A stretch of 64,000 bases of DNA from an uncultured Bacteroidales bacterium. Its GTDB lineage: Bacteria; Bacteroidota; Bacteroidia; Bacteroidales; UBA932. The stretch is taken from NCBI GenBank assembly GCA_947168525.1, contig CAMVMG010000007.1, positions 1 to 64,000 of the forward strand. Direction: 5' to 3'. The position numbers were made by a program, and so were the translations under genes. A model generated the notes under the pieces. It made no database searches. It was not told the origin of the DNA and was given only the letters and a program-made list of their open reading frames with translations. This document shows, one piece after another, positions 41,218 to 51,400 of the stretch (position 1 is its first letter; the number at the start of each line of letters is the position of its first letter).

Positions 41218-42381
41218 TTACAAGAGGGGTAAGGTTACACGATATAGGGTGTCGGTGGATTCAATCCGGATTTCCCGGTTGGTCTGGTCGCGGTACTGCT
41301 GTTTGATATAGGCCTGTCCCAGGCCAGTGGAGTGGGAAGGGGAGAGGCGCGGGATGCGGTTGTTGCTTACGCGGATGGTGCGGGTACTGGCATCCGAAAC
41401 GATGTCTACGACAAGAGGGTTTTCCTCCGAGATGGCGTTGTGCTTGGTGGCATTCTCCACCAAGAGTTGAACGGCGCATGGAACCACGTGGAACTGAAGG
41501 TCTTCCTCCGGAACGTTGATGATGACTTCCAAGCCTTTGGGGAAGCGGACCAGCATCAATTCCACGTACATCCGGGTGAATTCCATTTCTTCCGACAGGC
41601 GCACCAGGCTCTCACCCTCGTGCTGGAGCATATAACGGTACATACCCGCCAGCTTGTGCACGTAACGGCTGGCGTCTTCCCGGGAACTTTCCTGCACCAG
41701 GGCGTCCAGTACATTGAGCGAATTGAACAGGAAATGAGGGTTTACCTGCTGCTTGAGAGCCATATAGCGGAATTCGGCCTGATGCGTCTTTTCTCTTTCG
41801 ATATCTGTCTGGCTGCGCATCCGGGCGGCAAAATACAGCACGAATATCAGACAGAAAGCGCTCACTTCCATAATGCCCTGGATGGTCTCAATGCCCGGCT
41901 GGGCCGATGCCAGCAGCATATCCAGACCCACCCGAAGCATGAAGACGATGGTGACGGCCGCCACCATCCAACCGATGTTGCTGTTCCATTCCCCCCGGGC
42001 TCCAACGCGGCTGGGGAAAAGGTGCACGAAGAGCAGCACGCCCCAGCCAAGCAATTCCGTGGTGACGAAGGTGGCCAGGGCCCGCACCACCATTTCGTTA
42101 TGGATAAACAGTCCCAGCAGGTCTGCCCCGAAGGTGCCCATCAGGAAGCCCAGCACATTCACCATCACAATAACGATGGCGGCAAATTCGGCCGACAGCT
42201 GTTTCTTGAGGCACAGCAGTACCGTCATGGTCATCGTCAGGAGGGTGAGCAGCAGGGAGTCGTTGATGCCCAGAAACATGCACGTAAGGGTAACCACTGC
42301 ATGCAGCAGGGCCATCAGGTGGACGATGAAGGATGCGCGGATGTTTTCCATAGGCGGATTGGCTTTCCAAATGTAGTTCAT
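41218..42381 (-). CDS. LytS/YehU-type sensor histidine kinase
   Basis: The 387-aa inner-membrane kinase has about six hydrophobic helices in its first 190 residues, then a His_kinase domain with Q-V-N-P-H-F-L-F-N-S-L-N near 211-222, whose His is the phosphorylation site. A short HATPase domain follows with V-E-N-A-T-K-H-N near 308-315. No extracellular sensor domain is obvious, so the signal may be sensed in or near the membrane. The ATG at 42381 was chosen over a TTG at 42390. It is transcribed away from the MFS gene, with which it shares a 152-bp intergenic region, and is coupled to the LytTR regulator. Confidence 0.9.
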   Translation of the reverse strand: MNYIWKANPPMENIRASFIVHLMALLHAVVTLTCMFLGINDSLLLTLLTMTMTVLLCLKKQLSAEFAAIVIVMVNVLGFLMGTFGADLLGLFIHNEMVVRALATFVTTELLGWGVLLFVHLFPSRVGARGEWNSNIGWMVAAVTIVFMLRVGLDMLLASAQPGIETIQGIMEVSAFCLIFVLYFAARMRSQTDIEREKTHQAEFRYMALKQQVNPHFLFNSLNVLDALVQESSREDASRYVHKLAGMYRYMLQHEGESLVRLSEEMEFTRMYVELMLVRFPKGLEVIINVPEEDLQFHVVPCAVQLLVENATKHNAISEENPLVVDIVSDASTRTIRVSNNRIPRLSPSHSTGLGQAYIKQQYRDQTNREIRIESTDTLYRVTLPLL

Positions 42382-42491
42382 TTTCCGCAAACGAGCAAAT
42401 ATGGCAATCCATTCGTCCGGTGATTCTATCCTTTCGTCGCACCAAACCGCCCGTTCATTCCCGCGCGCGATTTATTTAATGTAAAAAGATT

Positions 42492-42499
42492 TATTTTTG
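42492..42499 (+). promoter_or_regulatory. Bacteroidota -7 box at the head of the starch locus
   Basis: TATTTTTG lies 34 bp before the MFS gene ATG at 42534. It is the best visible promoter for the MFS-susC-susD-susE run. Confidence 0.6.
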
Positions 42500-42533
42500 C
42501 TTTGTTAACTGCGTAGAAAAAACACTAAATACA

Positions 42534-43883
42534 ATGTCCACTAAACGCAATCTAGGTTTTTGGGAAATGTTCAATCTCAGCTTCGGATTCTTCGGAGTGC
42601 AGATTGCCTACGCCCTCCAGAGCGCAAACATCAGCCGGATCTTCGCTACGTTGGGCGCCGATCCGCACACCCTCTCTTTCTTCTGGATTCTTCCTCCGCT
42701 GATGGGAATGATCGTGCAGCCGCTCATCGGCAAGTACAGCGACCGCACCTGGTGCAAGATGGGTCGCAGAAAACCCTATCTGCTTGTAGGTGCCATCATC
42801 GCCGTGCTGGTAATGATCTTCCTGCCCAACGCCGGCAGCCTGCACTTCAGCACCCGGGTGTTCCTGGGCCTTAACATGGCCATGTGGTTCGGCCTGTTCT
42901 CCCTGATTTTCCTGGACACCTCCATCAACGTGGCCATGCAGCCCTTCAAGATGATGGTGGGGGATATGGTGAACGAGGAGCAGAAGACAACGGCCTACTC
43001 CATCCAGAGTTTCCTGTGCAACGCCGGTTCCCTGATGGGATACATTTTCCCCATTTTCTTCACTTGGATTGGCATTGCCAACGAAGCCGGACTGGGCGAG
43101 ATTCCCGACAGTGTGAAGTTCTCCTTTTACACCGGTGCAGCCATCCTCATCCTCTGTGTCCTCTATACCTTCTTCAAGGTAAAGGAAATGCCGCCCAAGG
43201 AGTATGCCGAATTCCACGGCATCGACCTGCAGGCCAAGGAGGAGAAGAAAGGGGAGGGCCTGCTTTCCCTCCTGAAGAAGGCTCCTGAGACCTTCTGGAC
43301 GGTGGGCCTGGTGCAGTTCTTCTGCTGGGCCGCCTTCCTGTATATGTGGAACTACACCAACGGTGCCATCGCTCTTACCTGCTGGGGCGTGGATGCCGGC
43401 GTGGAAGGTGCTACCGCATCGGCTGAATACCAGGCCGCAGGCAACTGGGTTGGAGTTCTATTCGCCGTCCAGGCCGTGGGCTCCATCCTCTGGGCCACCA
43501 TCATCCCGCGTTTCAAGAACATCCGTACGGCCTATGTGGTGAGCCTCCTGATAGGAGCCCTGGGCTTTGCCTCCGTGATGTTCATCCACAACCAGTACGC
43601 CCTGTTCGTGAGCTACTTCCTCATCGGCTTTGCCTGGGCCGCCATGCTGGCCCTGCCGTTCTCCCTGCTCACCAATGCGCTGGAAGGCAGCCCCTATATG
43701 GGCAGCTACCTGGGCCTGTTCAATTGCACCATCTGCCTGCCGCAGATTGTGGCAGCTGCAACGGGCGGTGCAGTGCTGCGCCTGGTGGGGGACAGCCAGC
43801 CGGCTATGCTCCTGATGGCAGGCATTTACCTGGTGATGGGCGCCTGCTGCGTTTACTTTATAAATACCAAAAAAACCAAATAA
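42534..43883 (+). CDS. MFS/GPH-like sugar (maltose/maltodextrin) transporter
   Basis: The 449-aa inner-membrane protein has twelve hydrophobic helices and resembles the SLC45/GPH-like MFS carriers found beside Bacteroidota starch loci. Visible landmarks are Q-P-L-I-G-K-Y-S-D-R-T-W near 61-72 and G-R-R-K-P-Y near 76-81, the usual loop 2-3 motif. It would move maltose or short maltodextrins from periplasm to cytoplasm, where MalQ acts. It leads the locus with its own promoter and is followed after 30 bp by susC. The substrate is inferred from context. Confidence 0.88.
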   Translation: MSTKRNLGFWEMFNLSFGFFGVQIAYALQSANISRIFATLGADPHTLSFFWILPPLMGMIVQPLIGKYSDRTWCKMGRRKPYLLVGAIIAVLVMIFLPNAGSLHFSTRVFLGLNMAMWFGLFSLIFLDTSINVAMQPFKMMVGDMVNEEQKTTAYSIQSFLCNAGSLMGYIFPIFFTWIGIANEAGLGEIPDSVKFSFYTGAAILILCVLYTFFKVKEMPPKEYAEFHGIDLQAKEEKKGEGLLSLLKKAPETFWTVGLVQFFCWAAFLYMWNYTNGAIALTCWGVDAGVEGATASAEYQAAGNWVGVLFAVQAVGSILWATIIPRFKNIRTAYVVSLLIGALGFASVMFIHNQYALFVSYFLIGFAWAAMLALPFSLLTNALEGSPYMGSYLGLFNCTICLPQIVAAATGGAVLRLVGDSQPAMLLMAGIYLVMGACCVYFINTKKTK

Positions 43884-43913
43884 ATTCTTATATATTAACA
43901 AACTACACGCTAA

Positions 43914-46874
43914 ATGAAAAGGATTTTAACCGCAATCGCAGTGCTCTTCGCAGCCTGCGCAACCGTATTCGCCCAAGGCGGATACCAGGTTAAAGGCGTA
44001 GTGGTAGACGCCATGGGGCCGGTGATCGGCGCCGCGGTGGTGGAGCAGGGGACGTCCAACGGAACGTCCACCGGGCTCGACGGCGACTACGTCCTTACCG
44101 TTTCAAGCGCCAATGCAGTGATCGAGATCAGCTGCATCGGCTATGCCACACAAACCTTTACGGCATCTGCCGTTCCTGCCACCATCACCCTGGTCGAGGA
44201 CGCCGAGTTCCTGGACGACGTGGTGGTGATCGGTTACGGTACCGTGAAGAAGAGTGACCTTACCGGTTCTGTCTCTACTGTGAAGGCCGACGAAATCAAC
44301 AAGGGTGTCATCACCTCTCCGGCCGACCTCATGCGGGGTAAAAGCGCCGGTGTGGTGGTAACCGCCGGTTCCGGTATGCCGGGTTCCGGCGCCACCGTCC
44401 GTATCCGTGGCGGCTCCTCCATCACCGACAGCGCCAACACGCCTTTGTATGTGATTGACGGTCTCCCGGTCTCCAACGATGGCGTAGGCGGCCTTTCAGA
44501 CCCGCTCTCTTCCATCAATCCGGACGACATCGAGAGCTTCTCCGTGCTCAAGGATGCTTCTGCAACCGCCATCTACGGTTCCCGCGCCTCCAACGGTGTG
44601 ATCGTCATTACGACCAAGAAGGGTTCCAAGACGGCGACGGGCACTCCGCACGTGTCGGCCGATGTAGCCGCTTCCGTGAACACCATCTCCCGGTACAACA
44701 GCCTGCTGGACGCCAAGGGAATCCGTTCCCTCATCCAGGATTTCTACGGCCCCAATTCGGCCGCTGAAGCCGCCCTTGGCAATGCCAATACGGACTGGCA
44801 GCGTGAGATTTACCGCATCGCCCCGTCCGTGGATGCCAACCTGAGTGTGAACGGCAAGGCCGGTTCCTGGCTGCCCTACCGCGTTTCCGGCGGCCTGACC
44901 GTGCAGAACGGTACCTTGAAAGGTTCCAGCATGGACCGTCTCACCCTGTCCATGAACCTGGCTCCCTCCTTCTTCGACAACCACCTGACCGTGAACCTGA
45001 ACGGGAAGGGGTCCTACACCCTTAACAATTACGCCAACGGTGGCGCGATCGGTGCCGCCAACCACTACGACCCCACCAAGCCGGTGTATGATGCCAACGG
45101 GATCAACGGCTATACCACCTGGTACGACGCCGCAGGCAACCCCAACACCATGGCAACCCTGAACCCTGTGGCTCTCCTGAATGCCACCCGGGATTATGCA
45201 TCCACCTGGCGCTTTATCGGCAACTCGCAGTTCGACTACAAGGTTCATGGCTTTGAAGACCTCCGTCTGAACCTGAACCTGGGTATCGACACCGCCAAGT
45301 CCGATGGCTTCAAGATCCAGGAACAGGGCTCTGAATCCTCCATCCACAGCACATTGGAATCCGGCGGCGGTTCCCGCGAAGACTATGACTATGTCCGCCG
45401 GAACACCACCCTGGAGTTCTACGCCGACTATAGCAAGAACCTGGGCAAGCATTTCGTGGACGTGATGGCCGGTTATTCCTGGCAGCACTTCTGGAGCAAC
45501 GACCACAATTACAAGGTGCGTCTGTCCGACCAGCTGGAAATGACCAACCATGAGGGGAAAGGCGAACTCTATCTCATCTCCTTCTTCGGTCGTGCCAATT
45601 ACAGCTTTGCCGACAAATACCTGATCACGGCTACGGTCCGTGCCGACGGTACGTCCCGGTTCCAAAACAACAAGTGGGGTATCTTCCCGTCTGTCGCATT
45701 GGGCTGGAACATCAAGAACGAGAACTTCCTCAAGAACTTCGACCCTATCTCCACCCTCAAGCTCCGTCTGTCCTGGGGTGAAACCGGTCAGCAGGAAGTG
45801 GGCGGTTACTACGATACCTTCGCCCAGTTCCTTTCCATCAGCACGCCCGGCTCCTACTATTTCGTGAACGGTGAGAATTATACCGCTCCGATCGTGGCCC
45901 TCGGTTACAGTGCCAACCTGAAGTGGGAGACTACCACCACCTACAACGCCGGTATGGATTTCGGCTTCTGGAAAGACCGTATCACTGCCAGTGTCGATGT
46001 CTATAAGCGCGACACCCGCGACATTCTCAACTGGATTCCGGTTCCCGGCCTGTCCAACCTGACCAACTACCAGAACACCAACATCGGCTCCATGACCAAC
46101 AAGGGTATTGAGGTAGACCTGAACTCCGTCCTGATTGAGACCCGTGACGTCAGCTGGACATTCGGTGTGAACATGGCTTACAATCAGAATACCGTCACCA
46201 AGCTTACCGCTTCTGACGAGAATGCAGCCGGCATCGAGCAGGGCGGCATCTCCGGCGGTACCGGCAACAATGTCCGCCTGGTTCAGGTAGGATATCCCAT
46301 GAAGACCTTCTACCTCTATCAGCAGGTTTATGACAACAACGGCAATCCGATCAACGGCGTTTATGTAGACCGAAACAAAGACGGGCAGATCAATGCCGAT
46401 GACAAATACATGGGACATCACGCCGACGCCGACTACACCTTCGGCTTCAACACCAACTTCAGCTACAAGAACTGGACGGCGGCCCTCTCCGGCCATGCCT
46501 CCATCGGAAACTGGGTGTATAACAATGTCGCATCCGATACGGAAATGCTGGCCGACCTGTGGACCAACCAGTTCGTCAGCAACCGCGTTTCCAGCGCTCC
46601 CAAGTCCATGTTTACCCAGGCTCAGTACCTGTCCGACTACTATCTGCAGGACGGTTCCTTCCTGAAACTGGACAACTTCACCCTGGGCTACACTTTCCCG
46701 AAACTGTTCAAGGACGGTGAACGCTACGGTTCCCTCAACATTTACGGTACGGTCCAGAACATCTGCACCCTCACCAGATACACGGGCATCGACCCCGAAG
46801 TGTACGGCGGCGTCGACGGAACGGTTTATCCGCGTCCGAGAACCTATGTGGTGGGTGTCAAGTTTAACTTCTAA
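43914..46874 (+). CDS. susC: SusC-type TonB-dependent outer-membrane transporter
   Basis: The 986-aa protein imports maltooligosaccharides across the outer membrane using TonB energy. It has a signal peptide (about 1-20), a CarboxypepD_reg-like domain (about 22-98) and a TonB-box-like stretch (D-D-V-V-V-I-G-Y-G near 101-109). A plug domain follows with the SusC signatures L-Y-V-I-D-G-L-P near 180-187 and K-D-A-S-A-T-A-I-Y-G-S-R-A near 213-225, then a beta-barrel to a C-terminal Phe. It pairs with SusD encoded 14 bp downstream. Nearby GH13 and GH97 enzymes point to starch-like glucans as the substrate. Confidence 0.96.
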   Translation: MKRILTAIAVLFAACATVFAQGGYQVKGVVVDAMGPVIGAAVVEQGTSNGTSTGLDGDYVLTVSSANAVIEISCIGYATQTFTASAVPATITLVEDAEFLDDVVVIGYGTVKKSDLTGSVSTVKADEINKGVITSPADLMRGKSAGVVVTAGSGMPGSGATVRIRGGSSITDSANTPLYVIDGLPVSNDGVGGLSDPLSSINPDDIESFSVLKDASATAIYGSRASNGVIVITTKKGSKTATGTPHVSADVAASVNTISRYNSLLDAKGIRSLIQDFYGPNSAAEAALGNANTDWQREIYRIAPSVDANLSVNGKAGSWLPYRVSGGLTVQNGTLKGSSMDRLTLSMNLAPSFFDNHLTVNLNGKGSYTLNNYANGGAIGAANHYDPTKPVYDANGINGYTTWYDAAGNPNTMATLNPVALLNATRDYASTWRFIGNSQFDYKVHGFEDLRLNLNLGIDTAKSDGFKIQEQGSESSIHSTLESGGGSREDYDYVRRNTTLEFYADYSKNLGKHFVDVMAGYSWQHFWSNDHNYKVRLSDQLEMTNHEGKGELYLISFFGRANYSFADKYLITATVRADGTSRFQNNKWGIFPSVALGWNIKNENFLKNFDPISTLKLRLSWGETGQQEVGGYYDTFAQFLSISTPGSYYFVNGENYTAPIVALGYSANLKWETTTTYNAGMDFGFWKDRITASVDVYKRDTRDILNWIPVPGLSNLTNYQNTNIGSMTNKGIEVDLNSVLIETRDVSWTFGVNMAYNQNTVTKLTASDENAAGIEQGGISGGTGNNVRLVQVGYPMKTFYLYQQVYDNNGNPINGVYVDRNKDGQINADDKYMGHHADADYTFGFNTNFSYKNWTAALSGHASIGNWVYNNVASDTEMLADLWTNQFVSNRVSSAPKSMFTQAQYLSDYYLQDGSFLKLDNFTLGYTFPKLFKDGERYGSLNIYGTVQNICTLTRYTGIDPEVYGGVDGTVYPRPRTYVVGVKFNF

Positions 46875-46888
46875 TCTGCGTTACGAAA

Positions 46889-48439
46889 ATGAAAACCATC
46901 AAAAATATCCTTGGTATCCTTGCTGCCTCTGCAGTGATGACTGCCTGCGTGGGTGATCTGAATGTAACGCCCATCGACCCCAACGCCAATACCGTGGACA
47001 AGGTGCTCACCTCGCAGGCTGCCCTTGATTCCTATATTTCCGGTGTGTATCTCGGCTTTGCCACTTCCGGTTACTATGGTCCCAACGGAGATCCTTCCAT
47101 CTCCGGTCTGGACGGCGGTGCTTCCCAATATATCCGCGGTCTGTACCATCACCAGGAACTCACTACCGATGAAAGTGTCTGCGGATGGAACGACCAGACC
47201 ATCAAGAACTTCCACTACATGAACTGGACCACCGACGACACCTTCATCTATGCATTCTACTCCCGTATCTTCATGGTGGTCGGTGCCGCCAACGAGTTCA
47301 TCCGCGAAGTTGCGAAGCTGGACAACATGGACGCTGCGACCGTATCCAGATACGTGGACGAAGCCCGCGTGCTGCGCGCCATCGCCTATTACCATGCTCT
47401 GGACTGCTTCGGGAATGTTCCTTTCGCCACAGACGAGGATGTAGTCGGTGTACCTCCCTCTCAGATTTCCCGCGCAGCCCTGTTCGAATGGCTGGAAACT
47501 GAGCTAAAGAGCATCATCAGCGGCAACAACCTTCCCGGACGTACCGGCGTCGCAGCCGGCCATGTGGGCATGGGCGCCGCCAAGTTCCTGCTGGCCAAAC
47601 TGTACCTGAATGCAGAAGTGTACACGGGTACAGCCCGCTGGAATGAATGCGCCGATGTACTGAAAAGCCTCATGGGCGACGGCTACAGCCTGCACACCAC
47701 TTCTTCCGGTGTATACCCGGCTTATCAGGAACTCTTCCTGGCCGACAACGACAAGTGCACGGACGAGATTATTTTCGCCATCCAGCAGGACGGCCTGTAT
47801 ACCCAGAGCTATGGCTGCACCAACTACCTGATCTTCGCCTCTACCGGCGGACAGATGGATCCGGATGTCATGGGTATCTCTTCCGGCTGGGGCGGTCTGA
47901 GAATGACTCCTGAGTTCTACAACAAATTCTCCGACGACGACGCCCGCAAGCTCTTCTATACGGAGACCCAGCAGGCCGACATTGACGATATCGGCGAATT
48001 CTCCAACGGATATGCCTTCATGAAATTCCGCAACCGCACCAGTGACGGCAGCTATGGAAAGGAAGCCGGTTTCGTTGATACGGACTTCCCGCTGATGCGT
48101 TATGCCGACGTGCTGCTGATGGCTGCAGAATGCCAGGCACACGGTGCCAGCATCGACGGACTGACCGCTTTCAACCAGGTGCGTCAGCGCGCCGGACTCT
48201 CTCCTGTATCCACCCTCTCGCTGGACGAAATCCTGGACGAGCGCGCCCGTGAACTCTATCAGGAGTGCTGGCGCCGGAGCGACCTTATCCGCTTTGGTAA
48301 ATTCACCTCCGGATATACCTGGCAGTGGAAGGGCGAAGTAAAAGACGGAAAGGATGTGGAATCCTTCCGCACGCTGTTCCCGATCCCCGACAGTGATCGT
48401 CTGGCCAACTCCAACCTGGAACAGAATGCCGGATATTAA
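46889..48439 (+). CDS. susD: SusD-type surface glycan-binding lipoprotein
   Basis: The 516-aa lipoprotein (lipobox V-M-T-A-C, Cys at residue 20) caps the SusC transporter and binds starch helices. It has the SusD/RagB fold: a helical N-terminal half with tetratricopeptide-like segments (for example V-D-E-A-R-V-L-R-A-I-A-Y-Y near 156-168) and a C-terminal part with L-M-R-Y-A-D-V-L-L-M-A-A-E near 400-412, R-Q-R-A-G-L near 432-437 and the L-D-E-R-A-R-E-L stretch near 450-457. It directly follows susC and precedes susE, in normal sus order. Confidence 0.96.
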   Translation: MKTIKNILGILAASAVMTACVGDLNVTPIDPNANTVDKVLTSQAALDSYISGVYLGFATSGYYGPNGDPSISGLDGGASQYIRGLYHHQELTTDESVCGWNDQTIKNFHYMNWTTDDTFIYAFYSRIFMVVGAANEFIREVAKLDNMDAATVSRYVDEARVLRAIAYYHALDCFGNVPFATDEDVVGVPPSQISRAALFEWLETELKSIISGNNLPGRTGVAAGHVGMGAAKFLLAKLYLNAEVYTGTARWNECADVLKSLMGDGYSLHTTSSGVYPAYQELFLADNDKCTDEIIFAIQQDGLYTQSYGCTNYLIFASTGGQMDPDVMGISSGWGGLRMTPEFYNKFSDDDARKLFYTETQQADIDDIGEFSNGYAFMKFRNRTSDGSYGKEAGFVDTDFPLMRYADVLLMAAECQAHGASIDGLTAFNQVRQRAGLSPVSTLSLDEILDERARELYQECWRRSDLIRFGKFTSGYTWQWKGEVKDGKDVESFRTLFPIPDSDRLANSNLEQNAGY

Positions 48440-48453
48440 TAGTCAATTGCCTT

Positions 48454-51400
48454 ATGAAGAAAATACTATCCATATTATCTGCAGGCATTCTGGCACTCGT
48501 TGCCGTATCCTGCGTAGAGGAGCAGTTGGCGGTGTTTGATGCATCCAAGGCTACCGCCCCCGTCATCAATGAATACCTGATGACGGACGACGGCCTCACC
48601 GTCACCTTTACTCCTGGATCCACCAACCAGAACTTCAATACCGAGATGGGGCTGAACCACTGGCTGGTCATCACTTCCCTCAATGGGAGTTCCGTCAACG
48701 AAAGCATTGCATCCACTGTAAAAGGAAACGTCATCTCCATTTCCACCACCAACCTCAGCAAGGCCCTGATGGCCATGGGGTACCCTGAAGGGACAACCGT
48801 ATCTCTGGAAATGGTTATCCGCGCTTCCATGCAGGAGCAAGCCCGTGACAATGGCCGCAACGGCTATATCGACTCTGACGGAAAAATCTCCATCCCCGCA
48901 TACGAAGTATACCTTCCTACCGGAGACCCTTATGGCCGTTACACCGAAAAGAGCCCTTGGAGCCTGATCGGTTCGTTCAACGGATGGGCAGACGACTATG
49001 AGATGTGGACCAACGGTACCCTCCATGTGGCCAAGGCCGTCCAGCTTGCTGCCGGTGACGAGGTCAAGTTCCGCAAGGATGCCGACTGGACCGTGAACTT
49101 CGGTTATGCCGACGGCGTAAGCTCCTACACCCTGGGTGAAGACTTCTCCCTGGGCCAGGACGGCGCCAATATCGTGATTGCCGAAGACGGTTTGTACGAC
49201 TTCATCCTGGACGATGCCGCAGGTACGGCACGCATCATCAGCTCCGTCGCACAGCAGGAAGACCCGTATGCCGCTTACAAGGATGTGAGCCCCTGGAGCG
49301 TAATCGGTTCGTTCAACAGCTGGGCTGGAGATGTGGAAATGGTTACCAACGGTACCCTCCATGTGGCCAAGAACGTAACCCTGGCTGCCGGCGACGAATT
49401 CAAGTTCCGCAAGGACGCCGACTGGGCCGTGAACTACGGCTATGCCGACGGCGTAAGTTCCTACACCCTTGACGAGGAATTCTCTGTGGGCCAGGACGGC
49501 GCCAACATCGTGATTGCAGAGGACGGTGCCTATGACCTGTTCCTGGATCCCGAAAATGCCACGGCCAAGATTATCAAGACCCAGGCCATCACCATCGACC
49601 CGTATGCCGCTTATAAGGACGTCAGCCCCTGGAGCGTGATCGGTTCCTTCAACAGCTGGGGCGGCGACGTGGAAATGGTCACCAACGGTACCCTCCATGT
49701 GGCCAAGGCAGTCGCCCTGAATGCCGGTGACGAGTGGAAGTTCCGCAAGGACGCCGACTGGGCCGTAAACTTCGGTTATGCCGAGGGCGTCAGCTCTTAC
49801 ACCCTGGGTGAGGAATTCGCCCTCGGACAGGATGGTGCCAACATCGTCCTTGCTGAAGACGGCGTGTACGACTTCATCCTGGATCCCGAGAATGCTACCG
49901 GTAAAATCATCGTGTCCGTGGCTGTAGACCAGCCCGAACCTCCGGCACCCGTGGAGAAGCCTAAGATGTGGTCCCTGATCGGCACCCTGAACGGAACCTC
50001 CTGGGACACCGACTTCGACATGACCAACACCTCCGGCGACATCTGGATGATTCGCAGCGTGAAAGTGACGGCTTCCGACGAGTTCAAGATCCGCGCCGAC
50101 CACGACTGGGCCAAGAGCGTAGGTGGTCCCGAGGAGAACTCCACCAGCACCATCAGCGCCGACAATCCTTACGGTGTTTACAAGCCCGAGCTGGGCAAGG
50201 CTTTCGAGGCCAAGGACAAGAATATCCAGATTGGCAAGGACGGCCTGTTTGACGTCACCTACGACTATGCAGCGCAGACCATCCTCATCGAAGAGCACGT
50301 GGCCGCTTACACCCTGATTGGTATGATCAACGGCACCGAATGGAACACCGACTTCGCTCTCAAGGAGAACAACGGCGTGTGGACCAGCGAAGTGGTGAAA
50401 ATCAACGGAGGCTTTAAGATCCGTTACGACTACTCCTGGGCCGATGAGAACACCTATGGCGTCGAGGCCGGCTTCGAGCCTCAGATAGGCGTCCCGTTCA
50501 CCGCAACGCAGCCCGGTTCCGACATCAAGCTCGCCGAAGGCGACTACAAGGTGCAGTTCACCCCTGCCACCAAGGAAGTGGTGATCAGCGCCGTCAACTT
50601 CCCCGAGCACCTGTACATGATCGGCTCCGAATTCGGCGGCTGGGACTGGAATTCCGACGGTGTGGTGGAGATGGTTCCCGTGGTGTATCAGCCCGACTGG
50701 GGCGACGGCTGCAACAAGTCTGAAGCCCAGTTCTGGACAGTGCGTTACTTCACCGCCAACGAAGGCTTCAAGTTCTGCAGCCAGCGTGCCTGGAACGGTG
50801 ATTTCTGGGGCCTGGATACCAATGAAGGCTTTGTGGAGAGCGGCGGCAACTGCACCGTGACCGAAAGCGGCTTCTATCTGGTACATGTGGACCTCAAGCG
50901 CAGCATCGTGCATGTGGAACCCGCCCGTGTCTACGGTATCGGTCCCTGCTTCGGTGGTTATAACACCGCTATGGACGAGGCCCTCTTCAAGGCCGACGGC
51001 AAGCAGCTGAAGATTACGGCCCAGGCTGGCGGCGAACTGCGTATGTATGTGGAATCCGCCATCTCCAATTCTGACTGGTGGACCCGTGAGTTCATCATCC
51101 TGGACGACAAGATCGACTACCGTGGCGATGATGAAGGCCAGGGCGACCAGACCCGTGTGAGCGTGCTGCAGAACCAGGTGATTACCCTGGACTTCAATGC
51201 CGGCACCGGTTCCATCACGGGCGAAGGCGAGCAGCCTCAGCCCACCGGCTTCGGTGACTATATCTACGCCATCGGCGGAGATACCGGCTGGAGCACCTGC
51301 TATGCCCTCAGGAGCAGTCAGGAAGGTGGTGTGAACACCGGCAAGTACAAGGGCTTCGGCTACCTGAGCCAGGAATTCAAGTTCAAGCCCAACGAGGACA

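Noticed and set aside
48925..49932. Possible assembly duplication in susE
   Set aside because: The three units differ at many synonymous and some non-synonymous sites, so they are genuine diverged repeats, though unit number still deserves long-read confirmation.
44496..50913. Long minus-strand open frames opposite susC (44496-46496) and susE (48475-50913)
   Set aside because: They mirror known proteins, including the tandem repeats, and show no independent domain or start signal.
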